Source: Calliopum simillimum (lineage: Eukaryota; Arthropoda; Insecta; Diptera; Lauxaniidae). Taken from it: a stretch of 64,000 bases of DNA. Under the pieces are notes generated by a model. The model was not told the DNA's origin and did no database searches. It saw only the letters and a program-made list of their open reading frames with translations. This document shows positions 36,016 through 46,927 of this stretch, piece by piece. Made by a program: the position numbers and the translations under genes. How positions within the stretch are numbered: the first letter of the stretch is position 1; each line of letters begins with the position of its first letter. The DNA lies in assembly GCA_951812925.1 (NCBI GenBank), contig OX638370.1:26899964-26963963 (forward strand), read 5' to 3'.

Positions 36016-36112
36016 ATATACACAACGCAAAAAAATTAGTATGAAAGATTATGTTAGATTGCATGTTTTACTTGCTTAAACTTATGCAAAATCTAAGGCA
36101 TGCTTTGTGGCC

Positions 36113-36335
36113 TACACACAAAAAAATGATAGTTTACTTTTCTTACTTTTGATTCCCTTTAGTATTAATTTTAAGATTTTTTGATATTAAATCCTGATTT
36201 TTTTCCTAAAAAAATTTAAATTTATATCAAAAAAGTATGAAATTTATTCCGAAATAGTTTAAAATTAATATTTTTTGTGGCATTTTTCTGTATACTTTTT
36301 GGTTTTAAAATTAAACTAAAATCTTTACTGTGTAG
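36113..36335 (+). mobile_element. MITE family C, copy 2
   Basis: TAGTTTACTTTTCTTACTTT, TGATTC, AGTATTAATTTTAA, AGTATGAAATTTATTCC, AAATAGTTTAAAATTAATA and TTTTTGGTTTTAAAATTAAA end in TTTACTGTGTAG. Aligns end to end with 40753-40962. Confidence 0.8.
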
Positions 36336-36589
36336 ATGTGATCGAAATTTGATTGCTTAGAATCTGTTAAACAAATACAGATTATTCTTTAACCGCAGAT
36401 TTGTTTCTGTTATCAACATTTCTCTGTAAACCTCATTGCTTAGTTAAAAACAAACAAAGAGAGAGTTCAGGTTTTGTATAGAAGAAATTGAAACTAGATT
36501 TGCTCAAAATGTGCTAAAGACATGCAGAATTTATTCAAACAATCTGCGTAATGCTGTTAGCAATAGTTTCTGCGCACTTTTATCTGAAA

Positions 36590-37015
36590 TGCAGTTTATA
36601 TTAGGTACTCTGTACCTAAGCAACTGAGCTTACTTAGTAACCAAATGAGCTGACTCTGTAAAGTAAATAAATTACAATGTGACAATGATGATGCCGTCTT
36701 TAGAAACTTAACCTTAAATACTTATGCCAGGTTTGCATCGGATAACTATGCGTATTATATTCTGATAATACACTGTAAGCGACATATCTGACTCTGTAAG
36801 CAACTGAGCTTACTCAGCGAGCGGTAGAGCAGGCTTTGTGAAGATTTTTATATTTCTAAAAATTTAACTCAGTTAACAAAAAAATTAACTCTATTAATGA
36901 CAAAGATGAATCTTTCGACAAAGTTGACAATGTCAACAATAAAATTAGCTCTGCTTACAGCAGATAGAGTTAGCTTTATTTATCAACAATAGAGTTCACT
37001 AAGTTAACTAGTATT
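36590..37015 (+). repeat. Degenerate AACTCTGTAAGCAAC array, related to 33030-34930
   Basis: GACTCTGTAA, CAACTGAGCTTACT (36620 and 36800), CTCTGCTTACAGCAGA and CAATAGAGTTCACTAAGTTA share vocabulary with the larger array. It ends where TIR element I is inserted. Confidence 0.55.
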
Positions 37016-37017
37016 TA

Positions 37018-37456
37018 CCCTGCAGGACCACGGACTATAAACTAGTTTGTAAACTACTCCACGGGAGAAACCGACTAGTTCAAATTCTGGTCCAATCACA
37101 TATAAAATTCTATTTATGTTTTACATTGTTTGTCATTGGGCGTAACCAATTGTCTCCTTATGCATTACATATGGACCAGAAAAAGGTCAATTGTCTCCTT
37201 ATGCATTACTTTCGGACCCATAAAATGCGAATTTTTTTATTTATTTTACACAGAAATGTCAAAAGTTTTCATAGGCGAATGGGCTAAAGAGTTTGTTATA
37301 TATTTCTGAGTATTGTGTTCTGGGTTCGAATCTCATTGTGAATGATTTTTTTTTTTTTTAAATTTTTTTATTACTTTATACCTCGGCTATAAATAAAAAA
37401 ATAACTAGACCGAAGATAGGACTATTGAGAAAATAGTCTCCGCTAGTTCTACAGGG
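37018..37456 (+). mobile_element. TIR element I, short copy (439 bp)
   Basis: TA|CCCTGCAGGACCA at the left and TAGTTCTACAGGG|TA at the right are inverted ends with TA flanks, as in the Tc1/mariner group. It contains a tRNA-like cassette at 37275-37360. No transposase frame. Confidence 0.85.
37275..37360 (+). ncRNA. tRNA-like pol III cassette with T-run terminator
   Basis: TGGGCTAAAGAG (37280-37291) is an A-box-like sequence. GGGTTCGAATCTC (37322-37334) is an excellent B box 42 nt downstream, and 14 T residues (37346-37359) follow. Acceptor and anticodon stems do not pair convincingly, so it is tRNA-derived rather than a tRNA gene. Confidence 0.6.
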
Positions 37457-40144
37457 TACATAATTAAAAACAGAGCTGCCGCTGTAAGTAGTTATGTATG
37501 TTCAAGTGCTGAAAATACTTATCAACGATTGAGGCCCAGATCATTAGTCAACCAATTAGCTAACTAAAATGGTGACAAGAGCTTAACTAATGCTTGATAT
37601 ATACGTACAAAGTAATTTGGTTAACATTAACAATGAACAAGAGAAAAATATGGCAACACGGCTAAATTTGTGGAGTTTTTGGTGGATTTTGTAAAAACAT
37701 ATGGTTATTGCTTATATTTGTTTGTGGTTGGGACAAAATAATAAAATTTGGATTTCACTGCAAATAAAATTATGTACCCAACTGGAAGAAATGAAGCTGA
37801 TTCTTAAAAGAGCGCAATAGAAGCACATCTCTGGTAGCATACAAAATTTTTCAATTTCTATTTTTTGCATTGCGTATAAAAGTTAATAAATCTACCAAAA
37901 GCTACAGAAAAAAATGGAACTGGAATGTTAAATGGAACTTAAAATTTTGAAAAACTTCCACGGAAGCGTATTTCATATGCTTCCAAATATGTGCTTCCAC
38001 GGAAGCGTTTTTCATGTGCTTCTGAAGATGTGCATCTCCTTTAGGACATGCTGTGTTAAAAAAGATAAGCAGTGAGGACAGCTTTTTGATTCCCTAGAAG
38101 CGCAACTGAAGTCGTTTCAATGCGCTTCCGTTTGCCGTTGGGTGGTTAAGCGCTTAGTTAACTACTGATCGTGAATTTTCTCTTTCCACGCCATCTTGGC
38201 TTAGTTGTCTTCAGACTGTTAGCAACAGAGGAACTAAGTATGTTAACTGCTGCGTTTGCTTTACTAACAGAGCTTTCCCGGTTAGTAAAAAAAAGAATAG
38301 AGCATTATTATTGACAACAAAGAGACAGATATAATATAAGAATAATTCTTGGATATTAACTATAAGTATTAGGAAATTTTGTCAACTCTATCGCTATCGT
38401 CAGCATTATGTTAACATTTATGTGTTAATGCTCTGTTAAGCCTTTCAGCGACAAGAAAGAAATAGCAGGTTCTTTTCTACACTGGTTTCAGGTAAATTTT
38501 GGTATAGGAAATAAGAATCCGAAATCTTTTTTGTTTTTACTTAGCTGCCAAGTTCAAAAAAGCGAAAGACCGTCTGTGGACGGCAACTGTTTAACATCAC
38601 TTCTATGCGAAAATGTTCTTTATCTTTTGATTGCTATACAGCAGCTTGAAATGCATTTTTTTTTACCGAAATACAAATATCTGCGGCAATAATGAAAAGA
38701 TCTTAAATCAGCTTAAGAAAATCAGATTTAAGATGAATTTTCCAAAAACTACCGTGTGAAATTTGTTTTACTGAAAAAGGTCGTTGGAATTGGAAATCTA
38801 GAGATAAGACCAGTTGCGTTTCTGAGAGACAAAAATCATTTCATTCATTTTGGACCTAAGTTCTCAATCAATTAAGCCTACTTAATTCAACAAAAATGAA
38901 AGTGAAATTTTGCTTGGAAAATGGTCATCATTAAACTTTAATACTTTAAGACTAATTAAACTGTTTTTTCTAATTTTCAAAGATATAACTTTGGGTATCC
39001 ACAATTAGTTGCAGTATTTTTCAAATTATTTATGTTTTTCTTTGTATGCATTTTGTTTTTGTCCTAAAGTTCCTACTTGATTGCATTAAAAGAATTTTGA
39101 ATCACCAAAATGAAAAAGAATTTGTACAGATTGCTTGATTTTGCATTTAAGTGCAGATACTGCAAAATCATTTCGTCGACAAAACAATTTAGTTATGCAC
39201 AGTGACAATATTTCTATGCGATTGAATTTTTCAAATAATTATCAAAAATCCTCATTTGATTTCTTAAGATCTGCTCTTATATCTCTGAGTGAAACTTCAC
39301 TCGCTGTATAGTAAATACCTCTGCGTTTTGCTTGCGCCAGTGACCCTTTTTATTTTCACTTTTTTTCCCTTCAACAATTTTATACCACTGTGCGTGGTGC
39401 AATGCACACTGTGTGCCTTTACTTGTCATTCAAATGCGTTTGTGTTGTCATTTTGTAAAAGTCAGTCAGAGTCAGTTCATCAGCTGCGCATAGAAATTGC
39501 AATTAATTTAACATTTTGGCTATAGTGTCAACATGCTAGAGAAGGCAAAACCAAAGAGAAGAAAAAAATGCATTTAAAACTTTCTGAAAATCACAGCCAA
39601 AACAAAAATCACTAAAACAAAAGTTGTGACAAAAACTATTTGTGCTATCACACAAAAATCAAGTTATGCGCCAAGAAATAGAAAATAAGTGAAAATTACT
39701 CATTGCTACTAAAATAAAAATTTATGTTCGAGCACATCACTTAAATGAAACCCAAAATGAAAAATAAGTACACACTTGATTTCAACGAAGAGTTGAAAAT
39801 CTTTATTAAAGCACTTTTATTAAATTTCTTACAATAATTCGTTTTTACCAAAATCTTTTATAAATAAATCAGACACTTTGACATTTACTTTTATAGCACT
39901 TAAAACACTTAATCTTAACACTGCCAACTTTTAATGGTCATATACGTTCCCCTAAATTGTACTGCAATCAAACCAATACTGTACTGATGGACAATTTAAT
40001 AGCAGCTTGTGAAATACTTAGCTGGTTGCGATATTGGACTGTACTTGAAAGTTAGTTAAATTTCTACGTTAGCACTGCATAGTATGTGCACTAGCGCGGA
40101 TCGATGAAAAAAATATTGGAAACCACCCCCAATTTGAAAGCTTA
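37457..40144. other. Unassigned intronic sequence
   Basis: CATTAGTCAACCAATTAGCT at 37541 belongs to the repeat vocabulary of 41940-42690. TTCCACGGAAGCG occurs twice near 37957-38010. Otherwise no exon or element recognised. Confidence 0.4.
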
Positions 40145-40497
40145 CCTTGAGAGTATCTAGGAATCAAAAATAGTTAGCCAAAATGGAATTTTTTCCATAT
40201 CTCTGTGAAAGGCTTAATTAGGAATACATTTTATGTGTAAATAAAATCTCAGATACTTAATTTATATAAAGAAAAAATTGCATTTTGGGGGATACAAACC
40301 ACAGAAACTAGGTCTCACTAGACAAATATGACCTCGGAGATCCAAATGACTTCAGAAAAAAATTTTAGTCTAATTAAGCCTTTTACGCTTTATAATTTTT
40401 CATCATCTGCCTAAGTTGTGAAAAAAAAATACCATTTTGGCTGTTTTAAAGTGGTCCAAAAAACAGAATTTTTTTGTTTTCTAGATACTCTCTAGGT
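40145..40497. mobile_element. Inverted-repeat element, about 350 bp
   Basis: GAGAGTATCTAGG and AGCCAAAATGG on the left match CCATTTTGGCT and CTAGATACTCTCTAGG on the right. AAAGGCTTAATTAG (40209) pairs with CTAATTAAGCCTTTT (40370). Arms are interrupted but consistent. Confidence 0.65.
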
Positions 40498-40752
40498 TTT
40501 CATTCTTGGTTTTAATATCTTTTCTGCTGAGGCTTAAAAAGCTTTTACCTTTTGCCCAGTAGTTGATAAGGCTATTTTCTTTCATTCCCGAAATAAGTTG
40601 TTTTTGAAGCTATTGTTCATTCCGCAGTAGGGTTCTGTGCCTACGGAAGTATTGAGTGCGCCGTTCTTAGCTAAGCAATTTGCCCTTATATTTCTTTCAT
40701 GTTTTGATATTCAGATTAGGGTAACATCATTCCGACTGGATAAAGATTAAAC

Positions 40753-40962
40753 ACTAAAAAATTATACAATACTTAGTTTACTTTTCTTACTTTTGATTCT
40801 CTTGAGTATTGATTTTAAACTTTTTTGGTATTAAAGGTTTGAAATTTATTCCAAAAAAGTGTAAAATTTTTTCCAAAATAGTTTAAAATTAATACCTTGT
40901 TTGGCATTGTTCTACACAAATACTTTTTGGTTTTAAAATTAAATTAAAATTTTTACTGTGTA
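40753..40962 (+). mobile_element. MITE family C, copy 3
   Basis: TTAGTTTACTTTTCTTACTT, TTGAGTATTGATTTTAAAC, TTTTGGTATTAAA, AAATAGTTTAAAATTAATAC, TTTGGCATT and TACTTTTTGGTTTTAAAATT end TTTTTACTGTGT. A near-complete copy of about 210 bp. Confidence 0.8.
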
Positions 40963-41181
40963 AAAAAGTACAAAACACTCCCAGACTTGTTTTAAGTATG
41001 TATATTGAAAAAGCTATTAACGATTTAAGAATCGCTCGACTGTTTCTTTCTTAACCATAAGGTGAGTCCTGTAAGCGTTCTTAGATCAATTGTTGGGCAC
41101 GTTTTAATGTCCCTGTGCAACTCAATCAGGTTATTCTGAAGATCCCGCTTAGTTCCTTTCTTCTTTACTTGGCCATCATGC

Positions 41182-41805
41182 CAATGAAGCATAATTGAGG
41201 AGTGATTTTTCAAAAGGGCGTAAAACCACTTCCAACCTCGAACAAACCTAAGGATGCCATCGCCATTACCATGCTAAAATGCATCCTCTAGTCCAAAATT
41301 CATCACAAAAAATGCATTTTTCTAAGATAAAATCGTGATCAAAAGTCGCATTTCAGAACAAAAGGGCTTATTTCCATATAATTTCATAGAAAGTTTTAGA
41401 CTTTGATACAAAAAGACGTGTTTTGAATAGTGGCCAAAAAAACTTATATTTTTTATGTACCCCAGGCTATATAGGTGCTTACATACCATGCCTATAGACA
41501 TCAATATAAACTTCCAAATGGTGAAATAAGAGTGATTTTGAAACAAAAGGGCTTATTTCCAAACGTTTCAGAACAAAAGGGCTTATTTCCAAATGTTTTT
41601 TACTTTTTGCAATTACTGAAAATAGGTTACAACAAAAATGTTAAGGGGATTAGAATCTTTGGTCAACTCACTATAATACAGGTGACATTAAAAAAAAATA
41701 TGTTATTGTAAACAGCCCATAAAAGTTTTTTCTCATTACTGAAAATTTGTTTAACATGGTTTTACGCCCTTTTGAAAAATAACTCCTCAATTAAGCATTC
41801 ATTGA
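41182..41805. mobile_element. TIR element J, 624 bp
   Basis: CAATGAAGCATAATTGAGGA and TTTTTCAAAAGGGCGTAAAA with CCA on the left are mirrored by TGGTTTTACGCCCTTTTGAA and AACTCCTCAATTAAGCATTC with ATTG on the right. Three internal copies of CAAAAGGGCTTATTTCCA are at about 41359, 41546 and 41574. No transposase frame. Confidence 0.85.
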
Positions 41806-41939
41806 TGACTAGTATTTTTTTGATTAAAGTTATGCAGTACTTTGCATTTACTTCAAAATATTTAGAAAACTTAAGATTCAGAATACTGACGACTTGCCGC
41901 AAATGCAGTTATCATAAGCCCGAATTCATTACAATTACT

Positions 41940-42690
41940 TAAGTTATGACAAGGATTTAGCTATTAACATTTTATCTTCAGTCTTTAGTTTACCAATGGG
42001 TAAACCTCTAAATTTCATTAGTTTTGTAAGTTAATCCAGAGTTACTATTACTCGGATTCACAGTCATTATTTAACTAATGAAATAGGTTTAACCAACACA
42101 ATTTAATTTTTAGTCATTAGTTAACCAAATCCGCAAACAAAATCGACAGATTTATCTTATGCTGCCATATTTTTTTTTTGCTCATTGCTTAAGTTAACCA
42201 ACCTACTATGAATAGTCGTGTCACCATTTTTGTTAACTAATTGGTTAACTAATGACTAATGAAAACTTTTCAGACAGGGTCAATAAGTACAATTTCAATT
42301 ATGTTATGGATAAAAATATTTTGGTAAAAATATTTCAAAAACTTTTCGTCCAGAATATTGATAATGTGGTTGTCTTACGCTAGGATTCAGAATTAGTAGC
42401 TAATTAATGACAATGATTTAACGAACAGCAATTTATTTTCAGTCTTTATTTATCTATTAGTTAAGTTTCATTAATTTTTTAAGCTAATCCATATTTACTA
42501 AAGGCCGGATTTACGGTCATTAGTCAACTAATGAAATGGGTTCAAACAACTGCATTTTATTTTCAGTCATTAGTTTACCAAATCCATATTCATTATCAAT
42601 TATTTAAGTTAACTAAAACACTGTAAATGTGAACTATTAGTTAAACTCTTGTCATCATTTTAGTTAACTAAGTGGTCAACTAATGACTGA
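41940..42690 (+). repeat. Degenerate repeat of TTAGTTAACTAATGACTAATG words
   Basis: AATTACTTAAGTTA, TCTTTAGTTTACCAA, CATTAGTTAACCAAATC, AACTAATGAAAT.GGTTTAA and TTTTCAGACAGGGTCAAT occur two to three times at about 200-430 bp spacing. ACTAATGACTAATG near 42250 and ACTAATGACTGAG near 42676 anchor the two best blocks. Confidence 0.65.
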
Positions 42691-43859
42691 GTCTGGGCCA
42701 TAGTAAAAATCTTTTCAGACAGGGTCAATTCGTGCAATTTCAATCATGTTTTCTTCTACCTTTAATTAAAGTAAATATAATTGCGAAAAAAAGTGTCATA
42801 ACAGCTTAGGGAAATAAAATATTTTTTAAATTTATGGGATTCTTTTTGTTTTTTTAATAAATCTAACAAATTCATTGCAAATATTTTCTAAAGCCGCATA
42901 GTCATAAATTAAAAAAAAAAGGAAATTTGTTTTCTTGACAGCAACCTAAAACGGAAAAAGGTGGATAGACCATAGACCACCGCTTTCACGTGGGTGCGCA
43001 AGAAAGATCGATGAATGCTGACGACGAACAGTGGTGGTAAAGGTGCTGGCGACGATGTTGTATGATACATTTTCATTTTGTTGCAATTTACGTTGATTTA
43101 CGTTCTCGTCATTTATGTCATATTTTTTGACGTGACGTACACATTGCGTGTGGCTCGAATGCTTCAAAGTTGTAGTTGTGTTTGTGTCTTGCCCAGCGCG
43201 GCGGACACTGTCTCCTACGATGTATACGTTGATCTCGAATGACAGCAGCGCCTATGATCGCTTTGTATTTTCCCCAACTTTTGAGTGCAAAATGTATTTT
43301 TCGTTTTTTGAGCTGAATTTGTTGTAGTTGTACAACAACATTTAGGTTTCTCCCCGTCTACTACTTGTCTTGTCTTCATCGCCTTCCACTTGAATGATGA
43401 TAATTTATGTGGAAATTTTAGTTTTTGTTTTCGAGTTTTGTTTTTTTGGTTTTTAGTTGTTGAGTTGTTTTTGCTTTAATACACTCAACAGAATGCCAGC
43501 CAGCCAGAGTCAAGTGGATATTTGGCTTTTTTGTTGGAAATTAATTTTCTATGGTTTTGTTGTTGTAATTAATGGATGTTAATTGATGTTGTAGCTTTCA
43601 ATAACTTTCGGTGGTGCGTTATCAAGATGAAGACACATTTTTGGAAATGTGGCATTGGGGGCGTCTAATTATTGCAAAGAAAATCTAGATATTTGCTTAA
43701 CACAAAAGCGAACATGTTGGAACATTTCAAAAATGTCTTTTACAACCCAATGGGGAATGGAGCGCATCAATAGCGCTTCTGAAGCGCTCTAAAGCAGCAG
43801 TGAAGCGCATCTCTCTCGTTGCCAAAAGCGCTGAAATTAACATTGGCATGTCATTGGAA
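42691..43859. other. Unassigned sequence with a G+C-richer island (42955-43280)
   Basis: GACCACCGCTTTCACGTGGG, GACGACGAACAGTGGTGG and CCCAGCGCGGCGGACACTG stand out against the A+T-rich surroundings. No splice-bounded frame with a known domain. Confidence 0.4.
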
Positions 43860-44015
43860 CGAAGCGCTTCGCTCTCGCTACCAGAAATGCTCTTTGGATG
43901 CGCATCGCTCTCGCATCCAGAAATGCTGTTTGGATGCGCATCGCTCTCGCTACCAGAAATGCTCTTTGGATGCGCATCGCTCTCGCATTCAGAAATGCTC
44001 TTTGGATGCTTTTTG
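43860..44015 (+). repeat. 36-bp minisatellite K, array 1 (about four units)
   Basis: AGAAATGCTCTTTGGATGCG and CATCGCTCTCGCTACC repeat at exactly 36 bp (43883, 43919, 43955, 43991), with CATCC or CATTC variants for CTACC. The period equals 12 codons, so several frames on both strands remain open. Confidence 0.9.
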
Positions 44016-44184
44016 GATGACAATAAAAATATTTAAAAAATTAATTTTTAATTGAAATTTTACGTCTTTCGTCAACAAAGACACATCAGACTATTATTTT
44101 TTTATTTTTTTTTTGATGTATAATTTTATTTTACTAAATTAATTCTAATTGAAAAATTGCAAGTTCAAAACTTTTGTGTTAGGT

Positions 44185-44275
44185 CTGAGCCGGAGTTGAA
44201 CCGAGGACCTCACGGTTGCTACAACTCTCAATCGCAGTGCCAGTCGCTAGACCACTGCTCTATCATCGCGCTCTT
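44185..44275 (-). ncRNA. tRNA-like sequence, minus strand
   Basis: In reverse complement: A-box-like TAGAGCAGTGGTCTAGCGA (44244-44262) and B box GGTTCAACTCC (44192-44202). The T stem pairs partly but the acceptor ends do not, so probably tRNA-derived rather than a gene. Confidence 0.5.
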
Positions 44276-44325
44276 ACGAAGACGACTTATTGATTTATTT
44301 TGTTTTGTACGTTAATACGTGACCG

Positions 44326-44460
44326 AAAACGCATCGTTCTCGCTACCGGAAATGCTCTTTGGATGCGCATCGCTCTCGCTACCAGAAATGCTCTTTGGAT
44401 GCGCATCTCTCTCGCTACCAGAAATGCTCTTTGGATGCGCTTCGCTCTCGCTACCTATAG
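44326..44460 (+). repeat. 36-bp minisatellite K, array 2 (about 3.5 units)
   Basis: Same 36-bp unit at 44349, 44385 and 44421. The 310 bp between the arrays contain a tRNA-like sequence and look like an insertion that split one array. Confidence 0.9.
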
Positions 44461-45422
44461 CGCAGAAAATATGCGCATACAAATCAGCTCTATGGATGCG
44501 AGAAGGACGCGCATCGCTATTGCATCTTGGGGATGCGCATCGAAATTTTCTGTTGGGAAATGAGTAACCAACACTTCAAACAATTTTTCAATTTTCAATT
44601 TTCAAATATTTTTATAATTCGTACATTGTCACATTCAAAGTGAAAAGTAATAATAAATAAAAATAATTATGCCACCAAAAATTCCTGTGTTTTTGTCAAC
44701 TATTGGTGTCATTATTGTTTTTATTTTTTTGGTTTTTGCATTTATTTTTTTACTTTTTTTTATATCTCAATTTTCTATGGACACATGTGGAACCAAATTG
44801 AACTAAAGTGTCATTAGTCACGCGTTTTTTAAGTTTTTTTTGCGCTGCTTTGCTTTACTTTTTGTTATATTTTTATTACCATTTTTCATGCCTTCTCATA
44901 ATCAGCTTTTTATATTTTTTTATTTTGCTTTTGAAAATATTGTTTTTTTTTTTTACAGTTTATTGTAGAGATTTTTTTTAGTTTTTTCTGAGAGATTTTT
45001 CTTACCATGACGACAATATACTAGGTGTATATCGTTGAAATGAGTTTCCTTGACAATTGCCGGTGAATTACGTTGAATACTTGCACGTTTTCAATAGCGA
45101 CACAATTTAGTGATGGTTTATCGCCAGCGCTACACTGAGAGAAATATATATCACAGTTACTACTAAATTACTTGGTGCTGACGGCATCATACCAATTATG
45201 CTACAAAAACTAAAAAACAAATTCTTTGAACAACACAAAGAAAGAAAAAATATAGTTTGTACAATACATACTTTATTTGTATTAAATTTTACTTGAATTT
45301 CAAGTCATAATAGTGGCAAGTCCCCAAGAAAATAAATATTACCTTAATATTTTAGTAAATTCAGAATTTTCGAATAACCTTACAGTATAGTAATTTTTTT
45401 GAAAAAATTCAAGTGATATTTA
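44461..45422. other. Unassigned T-rich sequence
   Basis: T-rich runs near 44700-44770, 44820-44930 and 44945-44955. CACTGAGAGAAATATAT at 45133 resembles a MITE terminus, but no mate is certain. Confidence 0.35.
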
Positions 45423-46145
45423 CCTTACAGTAAAATTAAAAAATAAATAACAAAAAAGCTGACCGCACTAGGATTTAGACCGGAGTCAGTCCTTGCAATA
45501 GATAGAAACGCATTATTTTTACTTGCAATTAGACACTTGTTAGACTTTTACATTACTGAGCTATATGTTGACGAGGTATAAATTTTTAAGCAAATGTCTG
45601 TCCAAACATAAATATTTTTACTAGAACTCTAAAGTAAAAATGGTTATATATTTTTCGGATGTTTGCCTTACTGTAAAGTAAAAAAAAAAAAAATTACTCC
45701 ACTAGGATTTGAGCCGAGGTCCAACCGTGTGAAGGATGGAAACAAATTATTTTTACTCACATGTGCAAACTTGCTAGACCTTTACACCACTGACCTATAT
45801 GAGGAAGAGGTATAAAATTTGTATATTAAACAAATGTTTGTCCATACATAAATATTTTTACTAGAATTATAAAGTAAAAATGGTTGCATATTTTTCGGAT
45901 ATTTACCTTACTGTAAAGTAAAAAATAAAAAAGCAATTAATTGACCCTAGGATTTGAACCGGGGTCCATCCGTGTGAGGGATAGAAACAAATTATTTTCA
46001 CTTACAAATACAAACTTGCTATACATTTACACCATTGACCCATATGATGAAGATGTAAAATATTTGCATATTAATCAAATGTCTGTCCAAACATCAATAT
46101 TTTTACTAGAATTATAAAGTAAAAATAGTTTTACATTTTTCTTGC
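45423..46145 (-). repeat. Three tandem 240-bp units, each with a tRNA-like sequence
   Basis: CCTTACTGTAAAGTA-type starts at 45423, 45666 and 45906 give periods of about 243 and 240 bp. Each unit carries, on the minus strand, an A-box-like stretch (complement of ACTGAGCTATA, ACTGACCTATA or ATTGACCCATA), then a B box (complement of GGATTTAGACC, GGATTTGAGCC or GGATTTGAACC), then a T run. Each ends with TTTTTACTAGAA.T.TAAAGT. Confidence 0.8.
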
Positions 46146-46927
46146 AGGAAGCATAATTTACTATATTATTATTATGCGCTAGAATCGCGCAATGATCAAA
46201 ATTTGACCACAAATTTATTAAATAGTTTTGGTACTTTTTGACAGTTTTAGTACTTTTTTTGCTATTTTTTTTGCTATGGTATAAAATAAAAAGAGCTCAT
46301 TTATCATCCCCGGTACAATGACAAATGTGAAATGAAGTCAGTGTCAGTCAGCTTTTTGTATTTCTCTTTGTGCTGTATCGTCTTTATAGGTCTGTGTGAC
46401 CGCGTATTTTGTCGTTGTTAATATTGAAAAATTTGCATTTAATTTAACCTGGGCTAATGGCAAAATATTAAAATAATTTTAATTTTGTGCGCATTTGCAC
46501 AAATACCTTTCTAATGGTGTATAATTTAAAGTCGTGCTACATTTCTAACATAGTAAAAAAGGTAGGACAAATTTTTGTCTTGCATATTAATATATACATT
46601 TCACTATATTTTATTTACGGAACAATCAAATAGTTCATGCGCATGTTTAGTGTTTATTACTTTAATTTTTACTACTCGAGTAGAGTAAAAATTATGACAC
46701 TCATTTTTCTCCATGTGGAACATGAAATCAAGCACATATTGTTTTTTAGCTAAAATACAGACAAAACATGTATTTTTTAAATTTCAACTCACTGTTAAGC
46801 TCTAAATTTTCATTCTGCATTAAATTTTCTGTTCTAATATTCATCACTGATGGCAAGAAATGCTTGAAACTATTATTGTATACGTAAGAATAACCTCAGT
46901 TAGCAAGTGGTGGTCTGACTGACCGCT
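46146..46927. other. Unassigned intronic sequence
   Basis: No repeat partner or gene signal recognised. Confidence 0.35.

Noticed and set aside
37275..37360. Functional tRNA gene (also considered at 44185, 45470-46050 and 49424)
   Set aside because: A and B boxes are present, but acceptor, D and anticodon stems do not pair into a cloverleaf. Treated as tRNA-derived sequence.
38470..38497. Acceptor-donor junction TTTCAG|GTAAAT
   Set aside because: The pyrimidine tract is broken and the donor lacks the G of GTAAGT; much weaker than the two ratchet points.
41041..41067. ATAAG|GTGAGT junction (and a similar one at 48290-48298)
   Set aside because: The donor is good, but AAG is preceded by A-rich sequence rather than a clean pyrimidine tract, so acceptor strength is poor.
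41025..41213. 62-codon minus-strand frame suggestive of a coding relic
   Set aside because: No family recognised; it overlaps the end of TIR element J and has no supporting homology in the window.
43860..44460. CRISPR array
   Set aside because: Identical 36-bp units are contiguous without unique spacers, in a fly genome; an ordinary minisatellite.
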